This document shows positions 17,605 to 26,569 of a stretch of 64,000 nt of DNA, piece after piece. Under the pieces are notes generated by a model. It searched no databases. It was given only the letters and a program-made list of their open reading frames with translations, and was not told where the DNA came from. The stretch covers positions 1 to 64,000 of the forward strand of contig URCA01000001.1 of the NCBI GenBank assembly GCA_900546265.1, in the 5' to 3' direction. Every line of letters begins with the position of its first letter. Position 1 is the stretch's first letter. Made by a program: the position numbers and the translations under genes. Origin of the DNA: an uncultured Oscillospiraceae bacterium (lineage in GTDB: Bacteria; Bacillota; Clostridia; Oscillospirales; Acutalibacteraceae).

Positions 17605-19863
17605 TCAGCCTCTGCGCTTCTTCACGGCCAGAATAACCGCCGCGGAGGCCGCGGCCATCGCGGCCGCACTCAGGGGCAGAGCCACGCCGGTGGCAGGGAC
17701 GTCGGGCTTATCAGGAGTGGAAGGATCCGAGGGATCGGAGGGGGTCGGATCCGGCTTGTTCAGGTTGTCCTTATCCTCCTGAGTCGCCGGACGGAAGGTT
17801 ACATCGTCCACCAGAATGGTACCAGTGCCCACGCCGGTGTTCAGACAGATAACGACCTCTTCCAGTTCTTCGGTGGTGGCGGGTACCAGCAGCTTGAGCT
17901 GCACCCAGCCGTTGGAGGTGCCGGTGACCGGGGTGCCGACCACATCGGCCACGCCTTCGTCGTTCGCCTTGCGCTCCACCTTGAGGTAAGCGCCGTCGCC
18001 GGTGATGTCGGTATATTTCACCCACATACTGAGGAACATCTCGCCCTTCAGGTCAAACTGGGGCATCCCCCAGTTGTTGCTCTGAAGCAGGGAGTGTTCT
18101 TCGCTGCCCAGAGTGATTTTGACCGCGCGATTTCCGCCGTGCACGTCGGTGGTTTCGATGGGGGAGGGCATCTGATCCCAGCCGGGAGCCAGGCCCCATT
18201 TTTCAGCCTCTGCCTCCGCGCCTTTTTCAAAACCGGGGTTGGCGGCAAAGTTCGCGTTCGCCTGATTTTGATCGGCCAAGCCAATGTATACGTCATCGAT
18301 ATACACGGTGCCGCTGCCGGATCCAAAGTTGACCTTGGCAACTACCTTAAAGCAGCCGGGAGCCGCCGGGACTTCCACAACGACCTTCTGCCAGTCGGAG
18401 GTACCCGTCAGGGGCTGGCTGTACACACTGCCGTCGGCCCACTTGTCGTTTTCATCCATGCGTTCGCGTTCCACACCGACAGTCACGCCTTCGCCGGTTA
18501 CCCCGTCGAGCTTGACCCAATATGTGACACGCAGAGCCGCGCTATAATCAAATTCCGTCACCAGGTTGTTCCAGGAGGCATAGCCTTCCGCGCCTAGAAC
18601 CGCCTTGACCGCCTTGGCGCCGCTGTGGGTTTCCGCGGTGGTGATGGACGCACCGGCGACCACGCCCCAGTCCTGATCCCCGCCTTCAAAGCCGGGGTTG
18701 GTCAGCAGATTGGTGCCGGTCTCGCCGGTGATCACCACGCCGGGCTTTTTGTCGTCCGGAACCTCCGGGGCGGGCTCGTCGGAGCCGGATTTGATTTTCA
18801 GGTCGGCGTCATCGATAAGCAGCGTACCACCGCCGGTAGAAATATCGATTTTGAGGATCCACTCCTGGATGTCCTCGGTGCTCGCGGGCACCGTCAGCTT
18901 CACCTGGGTCCAGTCATCCACCTTGCCGGTGATGGCTTCGCCGACAACATTGTCGTTGCCAGCGGCGGTCTTCCGCTCGAGCATCAGCTTAAAGAAGCTG
19001 CCTTCCGCTAAATTGTATTTCACCCAGAAGGACAATTCCGCGCCGGATTTCAAATCAAAATTGCCGCCAGTGTGTCCGCCCTGGTACAAAGCGAAGTTCT
19101 GATCGGCGGACAGGGTAACCGCGATGGCTTTTTCGCCTTCGTGGGCATCGCTGCCGATAAAGCTGCCCTTATCCCAGCCGGGATACAAGCCCCAGTCACC
19201 CGCTTCAACGCCATTTACCATTTCAAAGCCGGGATTACGGGCGTAGTTTTTCGCGGGATCCGCCACAGGAGGCTTGGGTTTCTCACCGTTCAGCACCACG
19301 TCATCGATGAGCAGCGTGCCAGCACCGGTGGCGATTTCTACTTTGATAATCAGTTCTGTGATCGCTTTTTCAGTGGCCGGAATATCGAAGGTAAGCTGTG
19401 TCCAGCCGTCGGAGCTGCCAGTGTACCGCGCGGAGAACGCGTTGGCATCGCCGTCGCCGTCTGTTTTCCGCTCGGCGCCGATCATAAAGCCTTCACCGGT
19501 TACGCCGGTGTATTTCACCCACATGGACAGCTTGGCGGCGGCGCTAACATCCATCACGCCAGCGGAAATGCCACCCTCAAACAGAGCATAGTTTTGTTCT
19601 TCACTCAGAGCAACGGAGATGGCACGATCACCGGAATGGGCATCCCTGCCGATAAAACTGCCCTTATCCCAGCCGGGATACAGCCCCCAGCGGGCAGCCT
19701 CTGTGTCGCTGCCTTCCTCAAAGCCAGGATTGAAGGCATAGTTGATAGGGTCGTCCTCCGCCCCCGCAGACAGAGAACCTCCCAGCACGCCGGTCAACAT
19801 CATGACCAGCAGGAACAGAGTTGATGCGAGGGATACCGTTCGCCTGAAGCTTGCTTTCGACAT
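17605..19863 (-). CDS. Surface protein with four tandem CBM4/9-like repeats and sortase-type signal
   Basis: The 752-residue protein has a signal peptide and four homologous beta-sandwich repeats of about 165 residues. Each opens N-PGFE...WGLYPGWD-like (near residues 37, 208, 383 and 531) and ends in TLLIDDVVLN- or TVYIDDVYIG-like strands. A Pro/Asp/Ser linker, the sortase-like VPATG, a hydrophobic helix and KKRRG follow. It should be wall-linked and bind an extended glycan multivalently. No catalytic domain is seen. It lies between the lipoprotein binding protein and the single-CBM protein in the same unit. Confidence 0.78.
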   Translation of the reverse strand: MSKASFRRTVSLASTLFLLVMMLTGVLGGSLSAGAEDDPINYAFNPGFEEGSDTEAARWGLYPGWDKGSFIGRDAHSGDRAISVALSEEQNYALFEGGISAGVMDVSAAAKLSMWVKYTGVTGEGFMIGAERKTDGDGDANAFSARYTGSSDGWTQLTFDIPATEKAITELIIKVEIATGAGTLLIDDVVLNGEKPKPPVADPAKNYARNPGFEMVNGVEAGDWGLYPGWDKGSFIGSDAHEGEKAIAVTLSADQNFALYQGGHTGGNFDLKSGAELSFWVKYNLAEGSFFKLMLERKTAAGNDNVVGEAITGKVDDWTQVKLTVPASTEDIQEWILKIDISTGGGTLLIDDADLKIKSGSDEPAPEVPDDKKPGVVITGETGTNLLTNPGFEGGDQDWGVVAGASITTAETHSGAKAVKAVLGAEGYASWNNLVTEFDYSAALRVTYWVKLDGVTGEGVTVGVERERMDENDKWADGSVYSQPLTGTSDWQKVVVEVPAAPGCFKVVAKVNFGSGSGTVYIDDVYIGLADQNQANANFAANPGFEKGAEAEAEKWGLAPGWDQMPSPIETTDVHGGNRAVKITLGSEEHSLLQSNNWGMPQFDLKGEMFLSMWVKYTDITGDGAYLKVERKANDEGVADVVGTPVTGTSNGWVQLKLLVPATTEELEEVVICLNTGVGTGTILVDDVTFRPATQEDKDNLNKPDPTPSDPSDPSTPDKPDVPATGVALPLSAAAMAAASAAVILAVKKRRG

Positions 19864-19884
19864 GTGTATACCCCTTTCTCTTTA

Positions 19885-21273
19885 TTATTCTCCCTGTGTG
19901 ATTGGCGTCCACAAGGCATCCAGAGCCGCGTCAATAATCGGTTTCTTTTCCGCTACGAAGGTCGCCGGGGATTTCTTTTCCCGCAGGCCGTAATCCGACC
20001 ACAGCAATTCATCGATAAAAACCTGATAGCCGTAATAGGAGGTATTGACCTTGGAATCCAGCATGATTTGAATCATTTCCAGATTTTCCGGCATATCCAC
20101 CTGCCACTCGTAGACCGATTTCACAGTTAGAGGGACGGCGGGGGTGTTCAGAGCGGTGATGAGCTCCGCCACCTTTTCCGGCTCGCTGCAGCCCTTGACA
20201 ATGCCCCAGAAGTCGAACGCCGGATAGTCGCCGATGTATTTCCCGCCGCCGTTCGGCCCGATCGGGAAGGGAATCATACCGATTTTATCGTCCATATCCT
20301 TGGCAAAGGACATGTCGCCGCGGTCGCCCGCGTAGAGAGCCAGCCGACCGGCCTTAAATTCATCCTCGCCGCCTGTCCAGGAATCGAACACGCCGGTCAC
20401 GCCCAGGCACTTGTCCTCCCAAGCCATTTTGTACACATAATCCATGGCCGCGATACCGCTGGGCGCATCCAGATCAAAGACCACCTTGTCGCCGTTCCGC
20501 CTAACAAAGAAATTGTTGTTGGAGGCCACCATTCCGTCAATCAGGAAGGAACCGGGCTGAGCGCGGCAGGCCAGGCCCATGATTTCGGGATTGCCGTCGC
20601 CGTTCTTGTCGATGGTACCGGCTTTGGCGACCTCTTTCATTTTGTCCCAAGTCCATTCCTTGTTGCGGACTAGCTCGAACAGATCGTATTGCTTCAGGGT
20701 GGGTTCTTCCTTGAACAGCCGCTCATTGAAATACATGACGTATTTCGGCAGATCCACATTTTTGGCCTTTACCGCATAGGTTTTGCCGTTGTACACAAAA
20801 TTCTTGGAAATATTGCCGTCCCAAGGACTGCCGTCCTTAGTGCCGGTTACGTCCAGCAGATCATCCAGGGGCAGCAGCATGTCGTTGATGATCCAGGTGG
20901 GATATGAATAGGTCATATCGCCGGTAATGGCATCGGCAATCACTTCGCCGGAGGCGTAAGCATTGAGGAAGCCGTTTCGGAAAAAGTCGAAATCTTCCTC
21001 CGTCAGAATTTCAATGGTGCAGTTGAAGTCTTTCTCAATCTGATCCCATTTGGCGCAGTCCTCTTCGTAGGTGGAAGAGCTTTTTGCTGCCTCGTTTTTA
21101 CGGGGATCCGCCTGATAGCCTGACCAGATTTTCACTGTCCGTCCCTCGAAGTTCACCGTGGTCTTCGACGGGTTGGCGCTTCCGCTTGAGGACGTTTCCT
21201 TCTGACCGCAGCCGGTCAGGAACATGCCCAGCGCACACAGAATCGCCAGCATAGCCACTATACGTCTTTTCAC
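19885..21273 (-). CDS. Extracellular sugar-binding lipoprotein
   Basis: The 462-residue family-1 solute-binding protein starts at a GTG preceded by AAAGGAGGAAACAGT. The lipobox FLTGC is at the end of the signal peptide. The body has the family's features, such as WTWDKMKEVAKAGTIDKNGDGNPE and the C-terminal helical lobe. It is a second, ordinary-sized binding protein in addition to the 950-residue one, so the locus has two binding proteins and two permease pairs. It follows the dehydrogenase gene by 61 nt. Confidence 0.9.
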   Translation of the reverse strand: MKRRIVAMLAILCALGMFLTGCGQKETSSSGSANPSKTTVNFEGRTVKIWSGYQADPRKNEAAKSSSTYEEDCAKWDQIEKDFNCTIEILTEEDFDFFRNGFLNAYASGEVIADAITGDMTYSYPTWIINDMLLPLDDLLDVTGTKDGSPWDGNISKNFVYNGKTYAVKAKNVDLPKYVMYFNERLFKEEPTLKQYDLFELVRNKEWTWDKMKEVAKAGTIDKNGDGNPEIMGLACRAQPGSFLIDGMVASNNNFFVRRNGDKVVFDLDAPSGIAAMDYVYKMAWEDKCLGVTGVFDSWTGGEDEFKAGRLALYAGDRGDMSFAKDMDDKIGMIPFPIGPNGGGKYIGDYPAFDFWGIVKGCSEPEKVAELITALNTPAVPLTVKSVYEWQVDMPENLEMIQIMLDSKVNTSYYGYQVFIDELLWSDYGLREKKSPATFVAEKKPIIDAALDALWTPITQGE

Positions 21274-21334
21274 ACTGTTTCCTCCTTTTTATTGTGTATC
21301 GTTTTTTATGCGGCCGCCGTCCCGCATATCGGGT

Positions 21335-22420
21335 TCAAAAATAGACGGGTTTCCGGGTCTTGGAGGATTCGTAAATCGCTTCCAGGATTTGCGTGACCAC
21401 CAGGGCCTGCTCCGGTTTGACCACCAGCTCGCTGTCCGTTTTCAGGCAGTGAATCCAATAGGCGGCTTCCCGGTCGTTGTCGAGGTTGCTCTCAGTGCTG
21501 TCGTAAAACGCGACGCCGCTCATGGTTACTTCGATCTTTTTTTCGTACAGCGTGCCGTTTTCCTCGCCGTTAATCCGCAGGCCGTCCCGAAGATCCGCGC
21601 CGCCTTTGGTGCCGCACAGGGTGGTTTTGGCCTCCCCCACGTCCAGGATATTCAGCGCCCAGCTGGATTCCAGCACAATGGTGGCGCCGTTTTCCATAGT
21701 CACGAAGCCGAAAGCGGAATCCTCCACCGTAAATTCCTTGGGATCCCACGGTCCAAAGGCGTTGGCCGCGTTCTCGGTTTCGGCCAGCTTATGATAGGCG
21801 TTGCCCACCACGTACAGGGGCTTATAATTATTCATCAGCCACAGGGTCATATCCAGGGCGTGGGTGCCGATGTCGATGAGGGGGCCACCGCCCTGCTCCT
21901 CTTCGTTGAGGAACACGCCCCAATTAGGCACCGCCCGACGGCGGACGGCGTGGGCCTTGGCGAAGTAGATGTCTCCGAGAGCGCCGTTCTCGCACAAAGT
22001 GTGCAGCTGCTGCACCTCTTTGCGGAAGCGGTTCTGGTAACCGATGGTGAGTTTCTTGCCGGTGCGCTTGGCGGCCTCGCACATAGCTTTCGCCTCGGCG
22101 GAGGTTTTGGCCATGGGTTTTTCACACATAACATGTTTGCCGGCCTCGAGAGAATCGATGGTGATGAAAGAATGGGAACGGTTTGGCGTGCAGACATGAA
22201 CCGCATCCACCTCAGGCTCGCTGGCAAGCAGCGCCTTATAATCGATATAAACCCGCGCGTCCGCCGTGCCGAATTCTTCTTTCGCCTTGACAGCTCGCTC
22301 CTCAATAAGATCGCAGAACGCCACCATCTCTACATCGGGCAGGCGCTTTAAGCTCGGCATATGTTTGCCGTTGGCGATACCGCCGCAGCCGATAATGGCC
22401 ACTTTAATCGTGTCTTTCAA
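21335..22420 (-). CDS. Gfo/Idh/MocA family NAD(P)-dependent sugar dehydrogenase
   Basis: The 361-residue cytosolic protein has the N-terminal nucleotide-binding glycine motif (IIGCGGIANGKHMPSL), the family signature CEKPMAKT at about residues 98-105, and DIGTHALDM with the catalytic-type His of the C-terminal domain. It starts at TTG, preceded by AGGAGGAG at ideal spacing. Such enzymes oxidise or reduce a sugar or inositol hydroxyl, often making 3-keto intermediates for an isomerase/epimerase like the one at the operon's end. It is the first gene after the 236-nt gap that probably contains the transport operon's promoter. Confidence 0.9.
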   Translation of the reverse strand: MKDTIKVAIIGCGGIANGKHMPSLKRLPDVEMVAFCDLIEERAVKAKEEFGTADARVYIDYKALLASEPEVDAVHVCTPNRSHSFITIDSLEAGKHVMCEKPMAKTSAEAKAMCEAAKRTGKKLTIGYQNRFRKEVQQLHTLCENGALGDIYFAKAHAVRRRAVPNWGVFLNEEEQGGGPLIDIGTHALDMTLWLMNNYKPLYVVGNAYHKLAETENAANAFGPWDPKEFTVEDSAFGFVTMENGATIVLESSWALNILDVGEAKTTLCGTKGGADLRDGLRINGEENGTLYEKKIEVTMSGVAFYDSTESNLDNDREAAYWIHCLKTDSELVVKPEQALVVTQILEAIYESSKTRKPVYF

Positions 22421-22496
22421 TGGTACTCCTCCTAATATGTTCTATGTTCGGACAAACTGCTCAAATCATGATGAGAAAAGTTGATAGTTGAGAAGA

Positions 22497-22510
22497 ATCC
22501 ACCAGTGGAT
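22497..22510. promoter_or_regulatory. Operator-like inverted repeat ahead of the dehydrogenase gene
   Basis: ATCCAC and GTGGAT flank a 2-nt centre in the long leader (about 190 nt) between a likely -10 element and the TTG start. AraC proteins more often use direct repeats, so assignment to the neighbouring regulator is tentative. Confidence 0.3.
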
Positions 22511-22614
22511 GTTAACTGAAATTTTCTGGATTTTTCCGGACAAGCCCTAGAGATATCCCAATAATCAGATCCGTAACTTTTCGCCAAATCCATCATGGTC
22601 AGCAATATTAGTGC

Positions 22615-22645
22615 ATAGTTATTATATCATTTATACAACTTTGCC
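22615..22645 (-). promoter_or_regulatory. Possible activator-dependent promoter of the transport operon
   Basis: A perfect TATAAT -10 element is present on the minus strand (22621-22626), but there is no recognisable -35 hexamer at 17 nt. This fits a promoter that needs an activator such as the AraC protein encoded immediately upstream. The transcript would have a leader of about 190 nt before the dehydrogenase. Confidence 0.4.
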
Positions 22646-22656
22646 TCTACGACCGA

Positions 22657-23538
22657 TCAGGACACATCATTCTCATATAATGACCTTTTATATGCACTTG
22701 GCGACATATTGGTGGTTGCTTTGAAAAGCCGGTTAAAGGTCTTGACGCTTCCGAACCCTACCTCCTCGGAAATCTCCGAAATGCTTTTATCCTCATTGAC
22801 CAGCAGCCATTGCGCCTTGTTGATGCGATAGGTATTCAGGTAGGACAAAAAGGTGGTATTGGTGAACCGCTTGAAGAAGCGGGCAAAATAGCTGGGCGCG
22901 AAATTCAGCGCCGCCGCCGCGTCTTCAAGGGTGATATGACTCATATAATGCTGTTCCACAAAGGCAAAGGTTTTTTCCAGATTGTCAATCATTTTCGTCT
23001 GATTGATGTTGGTGAACATACTGAACTGGCTGCTGTTTTTGGGAACCTCTTTGCAGAGGATGAGGATGAGGTCGATCATCCGTGCTTTGATCGCCAAGAT
23101 ACGGCCGAAGCCGCCCGTCTCGTTGAGAACGCGCAGCTTCTCAACGATGTTCACCACTTTGTCCCGAACCTTGGGCGGCCAGCCGGTGCTGATACGCGCC
23201 ATCGTCTCCAACTGCTTCTTGATTTCGCTCTTGATACGTCCGTGGGAGTTGGCGTCCTCGAACATGTCCAGATTGAACATGATGACCGCCCGTCGATGAT
23301 TTTGAGAACAGAGATTGAAGTGAATATCGCCGCCCACCGCGATGCCGATATCCCCTTCATGCAGATCGAATACCCGATCGTTTATCATCATCTGGGTATC
23401 GCCCTGCAGGGAATAAATCAGTTCCACTTCCTTATGCCAATGGCTGGGAACCACGGAATTGCCGTTATCATAAAAGAGCACATATGGTATGGCTTCCTCC
23501 GTCGTGTTTAGCTGATAGAACGAGTTCAAGTCCACCAT
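22657..23538 (-). CDS. AraC-family transcriptional regulator
   Basis: The 293-residue protein has an N-terminal cupin-like ligand-binding part (SHWHKEVELIYSLQGD, LHEGDIGIAVGGDIHF) and a C-terminal double helix-turn-helix (about 190-290: LEDAAAALNFAPSYFARFFK and ISEISEEVGFGSVKTFNRLFK). The start is uncertain: AAGGAGG touches the first ATG, so a GTG or TTG a few codons in may be used. It lies 14 nt after the GH3 gene and directly ahead of the transport unit, so it is probably the sugar-responsive activator of the locus. Confidence 0.88.
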   Translation of the reverse strand: MVDLNSFYQLNTTEEAIPYVLFYDNGNSVVPSHWHKEVELIYSLQGDTQMMINDRVFDLHEGDIGIAVGGDIHFNLCSQNHRRAVIMFNLDMFEDANSHGRIKSEIKKQLETMARISTGWPPKVRDKVVNIVEKLRVLNETGGFGRILAIKARMIDLILILCKEVPKNSSQFSMFTNINQTKMIDNLEKTFAFVEQHYMSHITLEDAAAALNFAPSYFARFFKRFTNTTFLSYLNTYRINKAQWLLVNEDKSISEISEEVGFGSVKTFNRLFKATTNMSPSAYKRSLYENDVS

Positions 23539-23552
23539 CCTCCTTGTCAGGT

Positions 23553-25697
23553 TCAGACAAGCGTAAAAGGCATCTCCTGGACATCGGCCGCATTAGAACC
23601 GACGCCGGCCAGGAAATCCCCCGGCTCCGCGTACCGCGCCCCGTCGGCATGGGTGAACGCCAGCATATCCCGGGTAATGACAAAGCGAATCTTCGCCGTT
23701 TCGCCCGGAGCCAAGCGCACCTTTTGAAAGCCCTTCAGTTCCCTGACAGGGCGTACCACGCTGCCGCAGACGTCCCGGATATACAACTGCACCGTTTCCA
23801 CGGCCGGCCGGTTCCCGCTGTTGGTCACCGAAATGCAGGCCGCCAGTTCTTCCGTCATGGACGGTGCGGACAGAACCGGCTTGCCATAGGTCACCGTTGT
23901 GTAGTGCAGACCGAAGCCGAAGGGATATAGGGGTGCGTTGGGAATGTCGATATAGCGGGACAGATACCGCTGATCCGACCATTCCCGATCGATGGGACGG
24001 CCGGTGGAAAACCCGTTGTAATACACGGGCACCTGCCCGACCGTGTAGGGGAATGACATGGTCAGCCGCCCCTCGGGCAGCCGGTCGCCGAACAGCACAT
24101 CGGCGACGGCGCTGCCGCCCTCGTTCCCGGGGAACCAGGCCTCCAGGATCGCGTCTGCTCGTTCAGACAGCCGACGGATATCCAGGGGCCGACCGTTGAA
24201 CAGCACCACCACCGTGGGCTTGCCCAGGGCCAGTACGGCATCGGCCAAACGGGCCTGGGACTCGGGCAGCTCGATAAACGCACGGCTCGCGGCCTCTCCG
24301 CTCATATCCGGATGCTCGCCCACGGCCAGAAGAACGACGTCCGCCGCCTCCACAGCCCTGCGGATCGCTTCCATATCGGGTTCCTCCTGTGGGTCGAAGC
24401 CGGCACCCTGCGCAAAGGAAACCGAAGCCGCCGGCATTTTGGACAGAATACCTTCCCGCAGGGAAATCGTTTCTTCCTCCCGTCCCACGCAGGACCAGCC
24501 GCCCAGAAGGTGCCGCGCCTCCCCATAGGGACCGATAACCGCCACGCGCTTATCCGAAGAAAGGGGCAGCAGGCTATCTCGGTTTTTCAGCAGTACCAGC
24601 GACCTGGCCGCCGCCTCCCTAGCTAACTCGCGATGGGCGGCACAGCCTTGAACCTCCCGCTCCTTTTCCGGACTGGCTCCGTGATAAGGGTCTTCAAACA
24701 GGCCCATCCGCTCCTTGAGGCGGAGAATGCGGAGCACCGCCTCGTCTACAATCGTCTCGTCCAGTCGGCCTTCCTCCCGCAACGTTTCGCCGTACTGTAG
24801 ATAGTTGGAGGTCATCATTTCGATATCCACACCGGCTTTCAGCGCCTTTTCCGCAGCCTCACGGCCGGATTCCGCCACACCGTGCAGCACCAGTTCCTGT
24901 ACCGCACCCCAGTCGGAGATCACCGGGCCGTCGAAGCCCCATTCGCCCCGCAGCAGATCCCGCAGCAGCCAGATGTTCATGGTGGAGGGAACGCCGTTGA
25001 GCGCATTGAAGGAGGACATGACCATGGCCGCCCCCGCGTCGATGGCCGCCCGATAGGCTGGCAAGTAGAATTCCCGCAGCGCGTAACCGCCCAGCTCCAC
25101 CGCGTTGTAATCACGGCCGGATTCCGCCGCGCCGTAGGCCGCCAGGTGCTTGACGCAGGCAGCCAGGTGCTCTTCGTCTTTCAAATCCTCGCCCTGGTAC
25201 CCGCGAACAAACGCAGCGGCAAACAGGGCGTTTATGTACGGGTCTTCACCGGTGGACTCCATAACGCGGCCCCAACGCGCATCCCGCACCAAATCCGCCA
25301 TAGGAGAAAAGTTCACGTGGATGCCAGATGCAGCCGCTTCCCGGGCGGCCATGGCTGCGGTGCGGCAGGCAAGCTCCGGGTCCCAGGTACAGCCCATAGC
25401 CAGGGGGATGGGATAAATGGTGCGGAAGCCGTGAATGACATCCATCATAAAAAGCACCGGGATATGGTGGCGATCGTTTTGCAGATGCTTATCCTGAATA
25501 TCCCGGGTCAGCGCCGCACCGAAGGCCCCCAGCACCGTACCGCTCTGCGCCACATCCTCCTCGGTGATGTTCATAGCGAATAGAGGTCCCGTCGGCTGGC
25601 CGTCCTCCTGAGCGATATGAAAGGAGCCGTCCAGCTGCGTGAGCTGTGCGAGCTTTTCGCGAAATGTCATGTTTTTGAGAAGCTGGTAAATATCCAC
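23553..25697 (-). CDS. Glycoside hydrolase family 3, beta-glucosidase-like
   Basis: The 714-residue protein has the GH3 barrel and alpha/beta sandwich plus a C-terminal fibronectin-III-like domain. The nucleophile motif is VISDWGAV with Asp near residue 262. Its substrate-binding motifs include GRDYNAVELG. No signal peptide is seen, so it cleaves imported oligosaccharides in the cytosol. I chose the GTG at 25697, eight bases after GGAGG, because GH3 proteins usually begin near DIYQLLKNMTFREK; ATGs 27 and 57 bases upstream are alternatives. It is first in the transcript, ahead of the AraC regulator. Confidence 0.92.
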   Translation of the reverse strand: MDIYQLLKNMTFREKLAQLTQLDGSFHIAQEDGQPTGPLFAMNITEEDVAQSGTVLGAFGAALTRDIQDKHLQNDRHHIPVLFMMDVIHGFRTIYPIPLAMGCTWDPELACRTAAMAAREAAASGIHVNFSPMADLVRDARWGRVMESTGEDPYINALFAAAFVRGYQGEDLKDEEHLAACVKHLAAYGAAESGRDYNAVELGGYALREFYLPAYRAAIDAGAAMVMSSFNALNGVPSTMNIWLLRDLLRGEWGFDGPVISDWGAVQELVLHGVAESGREAAEKALKAGVDIEMMTSNYLQYGETLREEGRLDETIVDEAVLRILRLKERMGLFEDPYHGASPEKEREVQGCAAHRELAREAAARSLVLLKNRDSLLPLSSDKRVAVIGPYGEARHLLGGWSCVGREEETISLREGILSKMPAASVSFAQGAGFDPQEEPDMEAIRRAVEAADVVLLAVGEHPDMSGEAASRAFIELPESQARLADAVLALGKPTVVVLFNGRPLDIRRLSERADAILEAWFPGNEGGSAVADVLFGDRLPEGRLTMSFPYTVGQVPVYYNGFSTGRPIDREWSDQRYLSRYIDIPNAPLYPFGFGLHYTTVTYGKPVLSAPSMTEELAACISVTNSGNRPAVETVQLYIRDVCGSVVRPVRELKGFQKVRLAPGETAKIRFVITRDMLAFTHADGARYAEPGDFLAGVGSNAADVQEMPFTLV

Positions 25698-25771
25698 GGG
25701 AAAAACCTCCAGTAAATGTTCCATAAATTCAGTTGATATCTCATATGTTTTCAATCATTTTTTCTACGCCC

Positions 25772-25800
25772 AGCATAGTATATTGCTTGCAGAAAGTCAA
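25772..25800 (-). promoter_or_regulatory. Sigma-A promoter of the GH3-AraC unit
   Basis: On the minus strand TTGACT (25795-25800) and TATGCT (25772-25777) are 17 nt apart, close to consensus. Transcription would start near 25765, giving a leader of about 70 nt before the GTG of the GH3 gene. Confidence 0.75.
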
Positions 25801-26099
25801 TAGAATGTCATTATACGAGGCATTAAGCACAATAAATGAGCTATAATAAGAATATTATGTCAGATTTTTGAGAAATTCCTCCCATTTATTACGAACTGTC
25901 AATAATTAAGGCGTTTTTTGTTTCAAAAGACGATTATACCGACAGTGAAAAACGCCGCGCCTGCTTATTACAGGCTGTCGCCATTCGCAAAGGGATTCTC
26001 ATCCCGTCTCCATTCTTCGTCTTAACACCCTTTTCGCTCTTTTTTTTGCAAAGAAGCCGGAGTTTCGCTTATGCGTAACTCCGGCTTCTTCAACAGGCT

Positions 26100-26132
26100 G
26101 TCCTCTCGATTTTCAATCGAGAGGATTTTTTG
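26100..26132 (+). terminator. Rho-independent terminator (plus strand), no gene upstream
   Basis: Arms TCCTCTCGATT and AATCGAGAGGA (26101-26111, 26115-26125) form a perfect 11-bp stem with a 3-nt loop, followed by TTTTTTG. No gene on the plus strand ends nearby. Confidence 0.7.
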
Positions 26133-26204
26133 TACTTTTGTATCCGTTTGAGGATCTATCTGCTCTTTATATAGATGAGCAATTTACTCGTCGTAGAATA
26201 AAAA

Positions 26205-26237
26205 AGAAAAGGCACTGCGTCTAACAGTGCCTTTTCC
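26205..26237. terminator. Bidirectional terminator-like hairpin
   Basis: AAAAGGCACTG and CAGTGCCTTTT (26207-26217, 26225-26235) pair perfectly around 7 nt, giving a T-run on either strand. It could end transcription coming from the low-GC gene on the minus strand. Confidence 0.6.
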
Positions 26238-26569
26238 GAAAAATGGGTTTGGGTTACAAAAAAGATACCCTGCTTAAAAATGAGATTACCAGGTTCAGAA
26301 CGAGTCTATTTTCGTTTTTACACTACTATTTTTCAATTTTTACTTTTCGATGCCTCATTTTCGCCCAAAGCAACAGACCTTCAAAATCAGCTTAAACATA
26401 GGGATTGCAGCATAGGAAAAAAGGCCGGATTTTAGATGTCTCATTTTTGAGTTCCAAATTTCGACCTCTGTTCATTCCTCCTAATAAAAACCATTTTTTC
26501 ATCTGGGCACCTTTCTACCATACCAAAGTCGTCGCTGAGATTCTCTGAAACGCCTAAAGTTTAAGCTTA

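Larger units (their letters stand above)
25801..26569. other. Gene-free zone rich in inverted repeats
   Basis: No reading frame looks like a gene. It contains a loose 9-bp inverted repeat (about 25912-25954), a perfect 14-bp inverted repeat (26051-26064 with 26077-26090), and two terminator-like hairpins listed separately. The composition becomes AT-rich toward 26300-26569, matching the low-GC membrane gene beside it. Plus-strand terminators with no plus-strand gene in front suggest remnants of lost genes or an unrecognised small RNA. Confidence 0.5.

Noticed and set aside
16393..18597. Plus-strand frame of 734 codons opposite the CBM surface proteins
   Set aside because: Antisense to four-fold repeated real domains; low-complexity His/Gly composition.
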